Below are positions 1-8,381 of a DNA stretch of 64,000 bases, piece by piece (position 1 is the stretch's first letter; each line of letters opens with the position of its first letter). The notes under the pieces were generated by a model that was given only the letters and a program-made list of their open reading frames with translations, was not told where the DNA came from and ran no database searches. Source of the DNA: JBDHWG01 sp046328505 (GTDB taxonomy: Bacteria; Chloroflexota; Anaerolineae; Epilineales; JAHCIE01). The position numbers and the translations under genes are program-made. Where the stretch lies: the NCBI GenBank assembly GCA_046328505.1, contig JAXLWL010000003.1:620001-684000 (forward strand), read 5' to 3'.

Positions 1-1
1 G

Positions 2-1291
2 GTGATGCTGGGGATCGTCCTGGTGCTGGTCGCCGTCATTGCTGTGGCCTGTGTCGCCCTGAGCTCGCTGGCGAACAGGTTCATGGCGGACGTGAACAGC
101 GACGCGTCAGATGACTCGGCTGTCGTCTCGCCCTCCCAGGCCGGCGGGTCCAATGCTCCTCCGAGCATCGTGACTGCGATGGCCGCCGCCGGCGCAACGG
201 CCATCGCGAAATACGGCACCCCCACGCCGTCTCCGCCCGGCGCCAAGGCCTATCCCGCGACAGGCGCTTACCCCAGCCCGGCGGCGGCGAAAGGGGCGCG
301 CAACCCCCTGGCCGGGTTCGCCGCCATCATGACAGACACCCAGGGGCGGCAGCACCGTGTCGCGGCAAGCAGCCTGCGCTGGCAGAGCATGAACGAGATT
401 CGGCTCGATGGCAACCGCGAGATACCACTCAACACCGTCCGCGCCATCGACGTGACCCGCAATGAGCCGACCCCAGAGCTACGAATCACGCTGGCTAACG
501 GTGAGACGGTGACCGGCGAGGTGAGCGCCGGGTGCGGCTTCGCCGGCGACACGGCCATCGGCCCGCTGGAAGTCCCGTGCGGCAAGCTCAAGCGCGTCGA
601 GATGACGGACGCGGGCGGGGCGCCGGCGCCGATACCGACGCGCGCCGTGAAGGGAACGCGAGCCGTGATTACCGACGCACAGGGCCGCCAGACGACCGTC
701 CGCGGTGATAGCCTGAAGTGGAGCGGCATCGACGAAATCTGGCTGGACGGCGGGCAGACCGTTCGCTTCGACAGGGTTCGCGCCATTGATGCGTCGGTGA
801 CCGGCTCGACGGCGCGGTTGGCCATTACCCTGGCGAACGGCGAGAAGCTGGAGGATGATATCAGCGGTAGCTGCCGCTTCGGCGCGGAGAGCGACATCGG
901 CCCGTTCGAAATCGCCTGCGACCGCCTGAAGCGCATCGAGTTGCTGGACCCCGGCGCGGGCCCGATGCCCGCCGCGGTCACCGGCCGCTCTCTCAAGGGC
1001 TTGACCGCCGTTATCACCGACAACCAAGGCGCGCAGACACGCGCCCCGGCCGACAGCCTCCGCTGGCGCGGTATCGGCGAAGTCTGGCTCGACAGCGGCC
1101 AGACCCTCACCTTCGACAGGGTGCGCGCCATTGACGTGAGCGGCGATCAGTCCCAGGCACGCATGAGCGTTACGCTGGTGAACGGCGAGACGCTGGAGGA
1201 TGGGGTGACGGGCGGCTGCTGGTTCAACCTTCAGCCCGCCGCCGATGTCACGCTACGCTGTGACCAGATTAGGCGTATAGAGATACAGTGA
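2..1291 (+). CDS. membrane-anchored protein with three copies of a ~96-residue beta domain (possibly 5'-truncated)
   Basis: One hydrophobic helix (residues 3-24) is followed by a Pro/Ala-rich linker (about 40-100) and three tandem copies of one domain at about 106-202, 218-314 and 334-429. Each copy follows the same path: AVITDxQG near its start, SLxWxGIxEIWLD, a VRAID strand, ITLANGE, and an end of the form CDxLKRIE. Each copy holds two cysteines (178/193, 291/306, 406/420), so one disulfide per domain is likely in an exported protein. I do not recognise the family and infer only an extracytoplasmic beta-rich binding or structural role. The frame opens at the window edge (GTG at 2, ATG at 5), so the true start may lie upstream. 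It is followed within 40 bases by the next gene on the same strand. Confidence 0.75.
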   Translation: MMLGIVLVLVAVIAVACVALSSLANRFMADVNSDASDDSAVVSPSQAGGSNAPPSIVTAMAAAGATAIAKYGTPTPSPPGAKAYPATGAYPSPAAAKGARNPLAGFAAIMTDTQGRQHRVAASSLRWQSMNEIRLDGNREIPLNTVRAIDVTRNEPTPELRITLANGETVTGEVSAGCGFAGDTAIGPLEVPCGKLKRVEMTDAGGAPAPIPTRAVKGTRAVITDAQGRQTTVRGDSLKWSGIDEIWLDGGQTVRFDRVRAIDASVTGSTARLAITLANGEKLEDDISGSCRFGAESDIGPFEIACDRLKRIELLDPGAGPMPAAVTGRSLKGLTAVITDNQGAQTRAPADSLRWRGIGEVWLDSGQTLTFDRVRAIDVSGDQSQARMSVTLVNGETLEDGVTGGCWFNLQPAADVTLRCDQIRRIEIQ

Positions 1292-1328
1292 TTATCGTTA
1301 GAATATGGGAGCGGCGCGGTATCTGGTT

Positions 1329-1928
1329 ATGAGCGAAGCGATCTACAGCCATGTCTTTGACGGTCTACCCGTGCGGACGGGCGACATCCTGTGCACGCAG
1401 GATGGGACGCCGGGCAGCCTGTTCGGAGAGATCTGGCGGCAGCTCGGCCGCGTCGTCCCCGGCGAGATCGACCACGTGGTCCTGTACCTCGGTCCAGACG
1501 GACGGTGCGTTGAGTCTGGCATCCGGGGCGTTATTGTCTTCGACATGCCGGGCGAACACTGGGACGCCTCGGCGCTGGCCGTCCAGCGCGTGCTGCACGA
1601 CACGCTCGTGGGCGCTGCATATCCACTGGCCGAACGCGACCTCTCACCCGCCGACGAAGATCGCATCCGGCGCGGCGTCGCCGACTATTGCCTGGCCCAG
1701 GCCGAGATGCACCGCGGGTACAACATCAATATTTTCGACCTTGACACGACAGGCGCCTTCTACTGCAGCCAGCTCCTCTATCACGCCTATCTGCGCTATG
1801 GCATCGACCTCAACAGCAATACGGGTGTACCAACGGCGCTTGGCCTGGACCGCATTGTGTTCCCTGAGGAAATCTGGCATGCCTGCCCCACCCGCCGCGT
1901 GGAGGCATTGAGACCGGCTGACTCTTGA
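1329..1928 (+). CDS. YiiX/YebB-like permuted papain-fold amidase (peptidase C92 type)
   Basis: The 199-residue product has the circularly permuted NlpC/P60 layout. The GDI strand near the N-terminus comes first, then the catalytic-type His in DHVVLYLG (His49), then the nucleophile-type Cys in FYCSQLLYHAY (Cys146). This order (His before Cys) and the Cys-Ser-Gln-Leu context are typical of the YaeF/YiiX C92 family, whose members are thought to cleave amide or thioester bonds in lipids or peptides. No signal peptide is visible. An in-frame ATG at 1305 lacks a ribosome site; the ATG at 1329 has a GGAGCGG upstream, though at a long spacing. It probably belongs to the + strand run that continues to 5803. 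The substrate is unknown. Confidence 0.7.
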   Translation: MSEAIYSHVFDGLPVRTGDILCTQDGTPGSLFGEIWRQLGRVVPGEIDHVVLYLGPDGRCVESGIRGVIVFDMPGEHWDASALAVQRVLHDTLVGAAYPLAERDLSPADEDRIRRGVADYCLAQAEMHRGYNINIFDLDTTGAFYCSQLLYHAYLRYGIDLNSNTGVPTALGLDRIVFPEEIWHACPTRRVEALRPADS

Positions 1929-1942
1929 AGGGAAGGTTGGAG

Positions 1943-2989
1943 ATGGCGACGACTTTCTATGCGGCGATGGAGGATGTCCTGCTGGTCGGGCAGCGGCGGA
2001 ACGGCGGGTGGGACGTGTGGACTGCGCTCGATGGCCTGCCGCTGGAGTGCGTCGCCGTCGACGAGCGCAATCCCGAGCGCGTCTACTGCGGGACGTTTGG
2101 GCAGGGTCTGTGGCGCAGCGAGGATGGCGGCGCGACGTGGCGACGCTCCGACGACGGGATCGGCCGCGCGGAAGTTATGTCGCTTGCCGTCAGTGCCTTT
2201 GCCGGCGAGAGCGACGCCGGCGTTGTGTACGCCGGGACGGAGCCGAGCGCGCTCTTCGTCTCGACGGACGGCGGGCGCCACTGGGAAGAGCGGCCGGCGT
2301 TCCAGGATATTCCCTCGCGCTCGACCTGGAGCTTCCCGCCGCGCCCGTGGACGCACCACGTCCGCTGGATCGCTCCCGACCCACACGTCTCCGAGCGCGT
2401 GTACGTCGCGGTGGAGCTAGGCGGCGTGATGCGAACCGATGACGGCGGCCAAACCTGGGTCGACCGCCGCCCCGACGGACCGATGGACGTGCATACCGCG
2501 GCGACGCATCCCCTCGCGCCGGGCCGCGTGTACACCGCCGAAGGCGACGGCTTCGGGCGGGCGGGCCGCGGCTACGCTGAGAGCCGCGACGCCGACGAAA
2601 CATGGGGCTATCCGGACGACGGGCTGCGCCACGGCTACTTGTGGAGCATTGCCGTCGACCCCGGCGACCCCGACACTGTGCTCGTCTCCGCGGCGGCCGG
2701 CCCGTATCCTGCGCACAACCGCCATGCGGCCGAGTCCTATCTCTACCGCAGGGCGGGCGGCGGTAGCTGGGAGCCATCGCAGACGGGCCTGCCCGCGCCG
2801 CGCGGCACCATCGTCCCGGTACTGACGGCCAACGCTCTCGAACCGGGGGTATTCTACGCCCTGAGCAACCACGGCCTCTTCCGCTCGCCGGACAGAGGCG
2901 AACATTGGGAACCGCTGGACCTCCCGTGGGCGGATGCGTTGCGCCGCCAGCACGCTCGCGGTCTGGCGGTCGTAGACGCAGCTTTATGA
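1943..2989 (+). CDS. Asp-box (BNR/sortilin-like) beta-propeller protein
   Basis: The protein has 348 residues with repeated Asp-box motifs of the form S/T-x-D-x-G-x-x-W: SEDGGATW, STDGGRHW, TDDGGQTW, a degenerate SRDADETW, and SPDRGEHW. These mark beta-propeller blades of the BNR/VPS10/Ycf48 type. No signal peptide or catalytic sialidase residues are seen, so a cytoplasmic or scaffold propeller is likely. A TTG at 1925 is possible, but ATG 1943 is preceded by GAAGGGAAGG at good spacing. Its stop overlaps the next start as ATGA at 2986, so it is translationally coupled to the DUF58 gene. Confidence 0.75.
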   Translation: MATTFYAAMEDVLLVGQRRNGGWDVWTALDGLPLECVAVDERNPERVYCGTFGQGLWRSEDGGATWRRSDDGIGRAEVMSLAVSAFAGESDAGVVYAGTEPSALFVSTDGGRHWEERPAFQDIPSRSTWSFPPRPWTHHVRWIAPDPHVSERVYVAVELGGVMRTDDGGQTWVDRRPDGPMDVHTAATHPLAPGRVYTAEGDGFGRAGRGYAESRDADETWGYPDDGLRHGYLWSIAVDPGDPDTVLVSAAAGPYPAHNRHAAESYLYRRAGGGSWEPSQTGLPAPRGTIVPVLTANALEPGVFYALSNHGLFRSPDRGEHWEPLDLPWADALRRQHARGLAVVDAAL

Positions 2990-4263
2990 GCACGCCGCAA
3001 TTCTCCGACGCCTGGGTTCTCCTGGCGATCTTCATGATCATCGGCGGCACCATGTTCCGCCAGCCGTCCATGCTGGCCCTCGGCCTGCTGCTTCTCGTCA
3101 TCGTGCCGATCGCCTGGACCTGGAACCGGCTCGTCCTACGCGCCGTCAACTACCAGCGTAAGCTGGGCGAGACCCGCGTCTTCGCGGGCGAGACCACCAC
3201 CGTCAATCTCATCACGACCAACCAGAAGCCTCTCCCCGCCCCGTGGCTCACCGTCGAGGACACGTTCCCGCGCGGTGTGAGTATCCTGGAGCGGCAGATG
3301 ACGCAGGTCAAAGGCGGCGAGATTCAGTCGCTGACCAACGTTCTCTCGCTGCGCTGGTATGAGCGCGTCGTGCGCCAGTACACCCTGAGCTGCCCCAGGC
3401 GCGGCTTTTACTTCATCGGCCCCGCCTACCTGACCGGCGGCGATCTGTTCGGGATGTTCGAGAACCGGGGCAAAGTGTCCCAAATGGACCGCATCATCGT
3501 CTACCCCGCCGTCGTTCCCCTGGCGGAGCTAGGCTTCGTCGGCAAGGACCCGTTCGGCGAGTCGCGCTCCCCGCTGCGCATCTTCGAGGACCCGCTGCGC
3601 ACCGTCGGCATCCGCGATTACCATCCGGAGGACTCGTTCCGCCACGTCCACTGGAAGGCCAGCGCGCGCCAGCAACGCCTCCAGACGAAAGTCTACGAGC
3701 CGACGATCACGCAGCGCCTGGCGATCATGCTCAACATCGCCACGTTCCCGCAACCCTGGTGGGGCATCGACCCGGAGGTGCAGGAGCACGTCATCTCCGT
3801 CGCCGCCTCCATCGCCTACCACGCCACTCAGCGCCGCCGCGCCGTCGGCCTCGTCGCCAACGGCGCCGTCCCCCGCTCCGACCAGCCTATTCGCGTCCTG
3901 CCGAGTCGCGACCCCGGCACCCTGACGCGCATCCTGGAGGCGCTCGCCGCCGTCTCGACCTTCGCCACGGAGCGCATCGAGACGCTGCTGGCGCGGGAGA
4001 CGCCGCGCATGCCCTGGGGCGCGACCTTCGTCGTCGTTACAGCTATTGTCACACCGGAGCTCGTCGCCGAGATAACGCGCCTGACGCGAGCCGGCCGCCG
4101 CAGTGTCCTGGTCTCTCTAGACCCCAGCTACACCGAGACGGAGCTACCCGGCGTCATCATCCACCACCTGCCGCGCGCCCAGCTCGTCTACGGTGAGCGC
4201 CCGGCCGCCATCGACCCCGACGCGCTCTTCCGCCGCCCAACCGCGTCAGAGGAACCGCAATGA
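2986..4263 (+). CDS. DUF58 domain membrane protein
   Basis: The 425-residue protein starts with two hydrophobic helices (about residues 8-45), followed by an immunoglobulin-like region and a von Willebrand A-like DUF58 core. The DUF58 signature is clear: IRDYHPEDSFRHVHWKASAR followed by KVYEP. DUF58 proteins usually sit beside MoxR-type AAA ATPases and transglutaminase-like/DUF4129 proteins. A DUF4129 gene follows, but no MoxR is inside the window. The start is the ATG of an ATGA overlap with the previous gene. The longer frame opening at 2905 would overlap that gene by about 80 bases and lacks a plausible N-terminus. Confidence 0.85.
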   Translation: MSTPQFSDAWVLLAIFMIIGGTMFRQPSMLALGLLLLVIVPIAWTWNRLVLRAVNYQRKLGETRVFAGETTTVNLITTNQKPLPAPWLTVEDTFPRGVSILERQMTQVKGGEIQSLTNVLSLRWYERVVRQYTLSCPRRGFYFIGPAYLTGGDLFGMFENRGKVSQMDRIIVYPAVVPLAELGFVGKDPFGESRSPLRIFEDPLRTVGIRDYHPEDSFRHVHWKASARQQRLQTKVYEPTITQRLAIMLNIATFPQPWWGIDPEVQEHVISVAASIAYHATQRRRAVGLVANGAVPRSDQPIRVLPSRDPGTLTRILEALAAVSTFATERIETLLARETPRMPWGATFVVVTAIVTPELVAEITRLTRAGRRSVLVSLDPSYTETELPGVIIHHLPRAQLVYGERPAAIDPDALFRRPTASEEPQ

Positions 4264-4291
4264 CGCTAGCGCTTTGTACGGAGAGATTTGA

Positions 4292-4366
4292 AACGCAAAG
4301 GTGCAGAGACGCAAAGGAAGAAAAGGCCTCTGATCTCTTCCCAGTGCGCCATTGCGCCTTTGCGTT
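4292..4366. repeat. inverted repeat of the AACGCAAAGG...CCTTTGCGTT type
   Basis: The gap between the DUF58 and DUF4129 genes holds AACGCAAAGG (with a second GACGCAAAGG) and, about 65 bases later, its exact reverse complement CCTTTGCGTT. This is a small palindromic intergenic repeat. It breaks an otherwise tightly packed gene run. Confidence 0.7.
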
Positions 4367-4390
4367 ACCTATATCTTCCGAGGGCACGCG

Positions 4391-5803
4391 ATGACCTCGC
4401 TGCGTCTGCGCCGCGAGCTTCTCCGACTGGCGACGGCCACGTTCGGCGCCGCGTGGTACTACGCCGCGTGGAGCGTTGCCTTCACCTACCTGGCGCGGCC
4501 CGTCGAGGGGCCATCGTTCGTCCTCGTGTGGGCACTCTCGGTCCTGGCGATGTACGTCGCGCGCTACCTCAACGTCGAGCGCGGCAACGCCGGCGCGGTG
4601 GGCTGGCCGGTGGCCGCCGGAGCCCTCGTCTCCATCGTCCTCGCTTCATGGCTGACGCCCGGTATCGGCGGGCCGGTCAACCTTGTCCTCGGTCTGCGCT
4701 CGTTCAACGGCGCCGCTGTCGTCCTGACCGTGGGCCTGTTCATCCTGTGGTGGCGCTGCGTTGACGCCGTGCGCGACGGGTTCAACATGGGCACCACGAG
4801 CCTGCGCTTCCGTCTCGGCGTCGTTATGCTCTTCTGGGCGGTCATCCTCGCCGCGTTCGTTCACCTCGACCTGACGGCGGTGATCTTCGTCTTCTTCGCC
4901 GCGGCCCTCGTCGCCATGGCCCTGGCGCGCGTCGAAGACGTCAGCCGCAGCCTGGGCGGCGTCGTGACACCCTTCAACCGCACGTGGGCGCTCATCCTGG
5001 CCGCCGCCGTCACGGGCGTCATGCTCGTCGGCGCGATCGCCGTCGTCGTCCTTACGCCGGACACGATTCGCACCATCCTCGGCTGGCTGTCGCCGCTGTG
5101 GTTCGTGCTTACGTTCGTCTTCATTGCCATCATCGCCCTGCTCGCGCGCATCCTGGAGCCGCTTATCCTGTTCCTGATCGACGCGCTGCGACCCGTCGCC
5201 GACCGCATGTTACGCTTCACCCCGCAGCAGTTCCAGGCGCCACAGGATCAAGAGCCGCTCGTGTTGGAACGGTACGTGCCGCCCGTCATCCTCGACAGCG
5301 CCAAGTGGCTGGCCCTGATCGCCGTCATCGTCTTCGCGCTGTGGCTGCTGGCGGCGTGGGCGCGGCAGCGGCGCCAGACAACCGGCGAGGGCGTGCCGGA
5401 GCTGCGCGAGTCCGTGTGGTCCGCCGAGGCCTTCGCCGACGACGCCCGCGGCCTGCTCGACCGGCTGCTCGGGCGCTTCCGCCGCCACCGCCCTGGCATC
5501 GCCACGGACTCGGTGCGCCACATCTACGCCAGCTTGCAGGTGCTCGCCGCTGAGCGCGGCGCGCCGCGCCCGCCCGACGACACACCCTACGAGTACCTGC
5601 CGCAGCTGCAGAGCCTGCTGCCCGCCGCCGCGGCCGATCTCTCACTCCTCACCGCTGCCTACGTCGACGCCCACTACCACGAAATCGAGCCGACCGAGGC
5701 TGAACTGGGGCGAGCCCAGGCGGCCTGGCAGCGCGTTCGCCGCGCCGCCGAAGCGGTGCCAGCGGTCAAGAGCGATGGAGGAGAAGTGCGCGCCGAGGAA
5801 TGA
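4391..5803 (+). CDS. polytopic membrane protein with C-terminal DUF4129 domain
   Basis: The protein has 470 residues. About eight hydrophobic helices fill the first 330 residues, and a cytoplasmic C-terminal domain follows. The end (IYASLQVLAAERG, then a YEYLPQL segment and LTAAYVDAHYHEIEPTEAEL) matches DUF4129, the domain found at the C-terminus of transglutaminase-like TgpA proteins. The transglutaminase core itself (Cys-His-Asp) is absent, so this is a DUF4129-only membrane partner. ATG 4391 replaces the upstream in-frame start at 4352, which lies in the repeat-containing gap. Together with DUF58 it suggests a membrane-associated assembly or stress module. Confidence 0.8.
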   Translation: MTSLRLRRELLRLATATFGAAWYYAAWSVAFTYLARPVEGPSFVLVWALSVLAMYVARYLNVERGNAGAVGWPVAAGALVSIVLASWLTPGIGGPVNLVLGLRSFNGAAVVLTVGLFILWWRCVDAVRDGFNMGTTSLRFRLGVVMLFWAVILAAFVHLDLTAVIFVFFAAALVAMALARVEDVSRSLGGVVTPFNRTWALILAAAVTGVMLVGAIAVVVLTPDTIRTILGWLSPLWFVLTFVFIAIIALLARILEPLILFLIDALRPVADRMLRFTPQQFQAPQDQEPLVLERYVPPVILDSAKWLALIAVIVFALWLLAAWARQRRQTTGEGVPELRESVWSAEAFADDARGLLDRLLGRFRRHRPGIATDSVRHIYASLQVLAAERGAPRPPDDTPYEYLPQLQSLLPAAAADLSLLTAAYVDAHYHEIEPTEAELGRAQAAWQRVRRAAEAVPAVKSDGGEVRAEE

Positions 5804-5895
5804 GGCGGCGGCGGCACCCGATAATAAAGCGCCGCCGGCGATGGACGAACACGTCCAGCTTCGGCGACGCTTGTGACTATCGAGTTCTGATAGGT

Positions 5896-6156
5896 CTACA
5901 GGTGGTTCTCGTACAGGTCAGCGATGGGGAAGCACAATCCATAGTCGTCCCAGATCAGATCGCCCTGCTCAAGCCGGAATCCTGCGAACTTCTCCGGGTC
6001 GAGGTAGGCGCGAATGAGGGGGTTTCGGCTCTCGCGCAGGAAAGGCCCGAAATCCACTGTCCTTTCAACCCCATCGCTGAATGACAGCTTTAGGCGATAA
6101 TCCGACACCAACTCGGCGCGGATGATATCTATCACGGCACCTTCGGGCAGTGTCAT
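5896..6156 (-). CDS. DUF2442 domain protein
   Basis: This 86-residue protein has the usual DUF2442 layout: an SFSDGVERTVDF strand pair, a GPFLRES turn, then LIWDDYGLCFPIADLYENHL at the C-terminus, where the W-D-x-x-x-C/F-P-x-x-x-LY pattern is diagnostic. The start is the ATG at 6156, which shares ATGA with the stop of the upstream DUF4160 gene, so the two are translationally coupled. DUF4160-DUF2442 pairs recur in many genomes and resemble toxin-antitoxin modules in size and coupling, but the biochemical role is unproven. Confidence 0.85.
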   Translation of the reverse strand: MTLPEGAVIDIIRAELVSDYRLKLSFSDGVERTVDFGPFLRESRNPLIRAYLDPEKFAGFRLEQGDLIWDDYGLCFPIADLYENHL

Positions 6157-6458
6157 CCTATCCTCTGTGTGATATTCTTCGCTTCTACTGGCTTGTGGAG
6201 TACGAAGTAGTCTATCCATCGTTGCACAATCTCGTCCGCATAGTATTCGACCAGTGTCTGGAAGTTCCTCAACTCCGATGGATTCAACGGGCGCCGCCCC
6301 TTCACCGATAAATAGACAATCCGGACCACTCTGCCATTCTCCACTATCAGCTCTGCCCGATTCTCTCGGCCCTGGCATTTGCCGTGGACGTTGATAGGCT
6401 CGTGTTCGTTCGAGTAGAACAGCACAGTGATTCCCAAGTATTCGTAAAGCTTAGGCAT
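6153..6458 (-). CDS. DUF4160 domain protein
   Basis: The 101-residue protein begins MPKLYEYLGITVLFYSNEHE and continues with INVHGKCQGRENRAELIVENG, the conserved DUF4160 N-terminus (hydrophobic strand, acidic-His patch, then a VH-x-K segment). Its stop overlaps the start of the DUF2442 gene by four bases. It is the promoter-proximal gene of a two-gene unit. Its exact activity is unknown; a toxin-antitoxin-like role is inferred only from gene size, pairing and coupling. Confidence 0.85.
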   Translation of the reverse strand: MPKLYEYLGITVLFYSNEHEPINVHGKCQGRENRAELIVENGRVVRIVYLSVKGRRPLNPSELRNFQTLVEYYADEIVQRWIDYFVLHKPVEAKNITQRIG

Positions 6459-6587
6459 GAATCCAACGCTGAAAAAGTGGCTTTGCGCGATTGAGTACCG
6501 TTGGCCAGCATTATAAAACGATTCTTGCTCCGATTCAAGCCGATATGCCCATCCACCGGTACATCAATTCGCGCTCGGCAGGCTAGA

Positions 6588-7082
6588 CTACATTTGCCTC
6601 ACAGTGCTGACGATGCGCATAATCTGCTTGGCGTGCGGCCGTTCATGGCTCGCCATCCACCGCGCATAGAACACTACGCTCCGAACGAGCGGCTTTCCCG
6701 CGCCCGTCACGGTCGCCGTTCGTAACCAGTCTTCGGGGGTTAGCCGTTCCAGGACTGCCAGTAGCTCGGCGCGCTGCGCAGCAAAAGCGTGGAGCGAGGC
6801 CGCAAACTCCTGTTCAAGATAGTCGGTCTGCCCGATCCACGTCCTGGGATTGACGGCCCGAATCGTTGGCTTGTCTTCGTTGATTATCTTGATCATGCTA
6901 TCGCCCCACACATCGGCGCACGCGCGCAGATGGGCCAGCACCTCGTTGGCGGACCACTCATCCGGACCGGGAGCGGTATGAAGTTGGGATTCTGCCAGGC
7001 CGTCTGTAAGCTCAGCGATGCGTGGCGGCGTCGCGGCCAGCATGGTCAGAATCCGGTCAAAGGTGAGGGATTCATCCGGCAT
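6588..7082 (-). CDS. DinB-like four-helix protein
   Basis: The 164-residue protein is predicted to be a four-helix bundle of the DinB/YfiT type. It has PDEWSANEVLAHLRACADVW (metal-site-like His in the second helix) and a C-terminal HERPHAKQI helix carrying two further histidines, fitting the three-His metal site of the family. The ATG at 7082 lies 11 bases inside the 3' end of the upstream YcaQ-like gene, so the two are probably co-translated. DinB relatives include thiol transferases and stress-induced proteins; the substrate here is unknown. Confidence 0.8.
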   Translation of the reverse strand: MPDESLTFDRILTMLAATPPRIAELTDGLAESQLHTAPGPDEWSANEVLAHLRACADVWGDSMIKIINEDKPTIRAVNPRTWIGQTDYLEQEFAASLHAFAAQRAELLAVLERLTPEDWLRTATVTGAGKPLVRSVVFYARWMASHERPHAKQIMRIVSTVRQM

Positions 7083-8343
7083 GGAAGATCTCGTCACCCA
7101 TACCTGCTGAAGCCGACATGCGCTCGCGCAGCAGCGGCTCGCGAACCGCCCGCGCGTCCAGCTTGCTCGCGCCGAGAAACGTGACGAACCGGGCGAACCC
7201 ACGCGCCAACGCCGCCGCAAACGCCTCATCTGCGCCGAGCGCCACATCTTCCAACCACAAGCCGAGAATGACGAACGTGTTGGTCGTGCGGTCGAGCTTG
7301 CTGTCGAAGCGCGCCACAAGCCGCTCGCCCCACAGGACCGGCAGCGTATAGTACCCGAACTTGCGCTGGTGCTCCGGCTTGTAGACCTCCCACACATAGT
7401 CGAAGCCGAACAGAACTTTGGCGCGGCCCCGGGCGCTGACCGGATCGAGGGGGGAAAGAAAGACGCCCTCTTCCGCCGTCGTCGGCCCCAGCGGCGTCCA
7501 CGCCTGCGGCACACGCCCGGCGCTCAGATCGCGCAGCAGCTCGGCGTCGCCGCCAAGGGCGTAGTGCACCTGCTTCCAGCCCTCCACCTGAACCTCGACG
7601 AGCTCGCCGTCGGCCAACATCGCCTCGCGTAGCTTCTTCGCGGCGCTGTCCGGGTCGCCGCGCCGATACGAATCACTCGTCCGATTCAGCCGCGACAGGC
7701 CGGCGAAGCCGACTTCCTTCTGAATCAAAAAGCGGTCCACCTCGGTTTCGTCGCTTTCGCGGATGAGATGCGCCGGCGCGACGGTCTCGCTCAGGGCGTA
7801 CACGCGCTCGAAGCGCTCGCGGTGATGCGTCATCACTTCGCCGGTGAGCCAGAGATACCACAACGCCAGCGAGCTGTCCTTGCGGCCGCGGTAGCTCTGC
7901 GTTCGCGTGCGCGTCGCCATCTCGAAGTCGCGGTTGCTCACTACGCCGCGCTCCCACAAGATGGCTCGCATCTCGACGATCGCCTCGGCGTGGTCGCGGG
8001 CGATGCTGTGCAGACGCGCGTTGCTGTCGCGCTCGCGGCGCATGACCACGCGCCAGTGCGGCAGCTCGTCCATCGGTCGGACGGCCAGCCAGCCGCCCCA
8101 ATCGAAGAACTTGCGCTGCTGATAGGTCACGTCCTCCCACATGCCGGGCGAGTAGTCGAGGACACGGCTGTGCAGCTTGATGTCCTGGCTACGCGCAATA
8201 ACTTGCAGCGGGTCGAGCTGGAGGTACTCGATCGCGCGGATGGCCTGCTCAGTGCCTGCGATGCCGCGCCAGCGCCGCCCGGGCCACAAGCCTTGCTTGC
8301 CGAGGATGAAGCGGCGGGCCGTGTCAATGTCGATGTTCAACAT
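7072..8343 (-). CDS. ycaQ: YcaQ/AlkX-type DNA glycosylase (winged-helix, HTH_42)
   Basis: The 423-residue protein is full-length for the YcaQ/AlkZ-like family, which is built from winged-helix repeats and unhooks bulky or cross-linked N7-alkyl adducts. Near the N-terminus the motif IEYLQLDPLQV places Gln42 and Asp44 in a Q-hydrophobic-D arrangement, as in the AlkX branch (E. coli YcaQ) rather than the QxQ of AlkZ. Other family blocks seen are YSPGMWEDVTYQQRKFFDWGGW and the late LSPLDPVSARGRAKVLFGFDY. It overlaps the DinB gene by 11 bases. The expected role is repair of alkylation or interstrand crosslinks. Confidence 0.85.
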   Translation of the reverse strand: MLNIDIDTARRFILGKQGLWPGRRWRGIAGTEQAIRAIEYLQLDPLQVIARSQDIKLHSRVLDYSPGMWEDVTYQQRKFFDWGGWLAVRPMDELPHWRVVMRRERDSNARLHSIARDHAEAIVEMRAILWERGVVSNRDFEMATRTRTQSYRGRKDSSLALWYLWLTGEVMTHHRERFERVYALSETVAPAHLIRESDETEVDRFLIQKEVGFAGLSRLNRTSDSYRRGDPDSAAKKLREAMLADGELVEVQVEGWKQVHYALGGDAELLRDLSAGRVPQAWTPLGPTTAEEGVFLSPLDPVSARGRAKVLFGFDYVWEVYKPEHQRKFGYYTLPVLWGERLVARFDSKLDRTTNTFVILGLWLEDVALGADEAFAAALARGFARFVTFLGASKLDARAVREPLLRERMSASAGMGDEIFHAG

Positions 8344-8381
8344 GCTGGTTTATCGTCGAGAACGCCCACACGGGCCTTTGC

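Noticed and set aside
5800..6084. Short plus-strand frame overlapping the DUF4129 stop and the DUF2442 gene
   Set aside because: It is antisense to the recognisable DUF2442 gene and has no motif.
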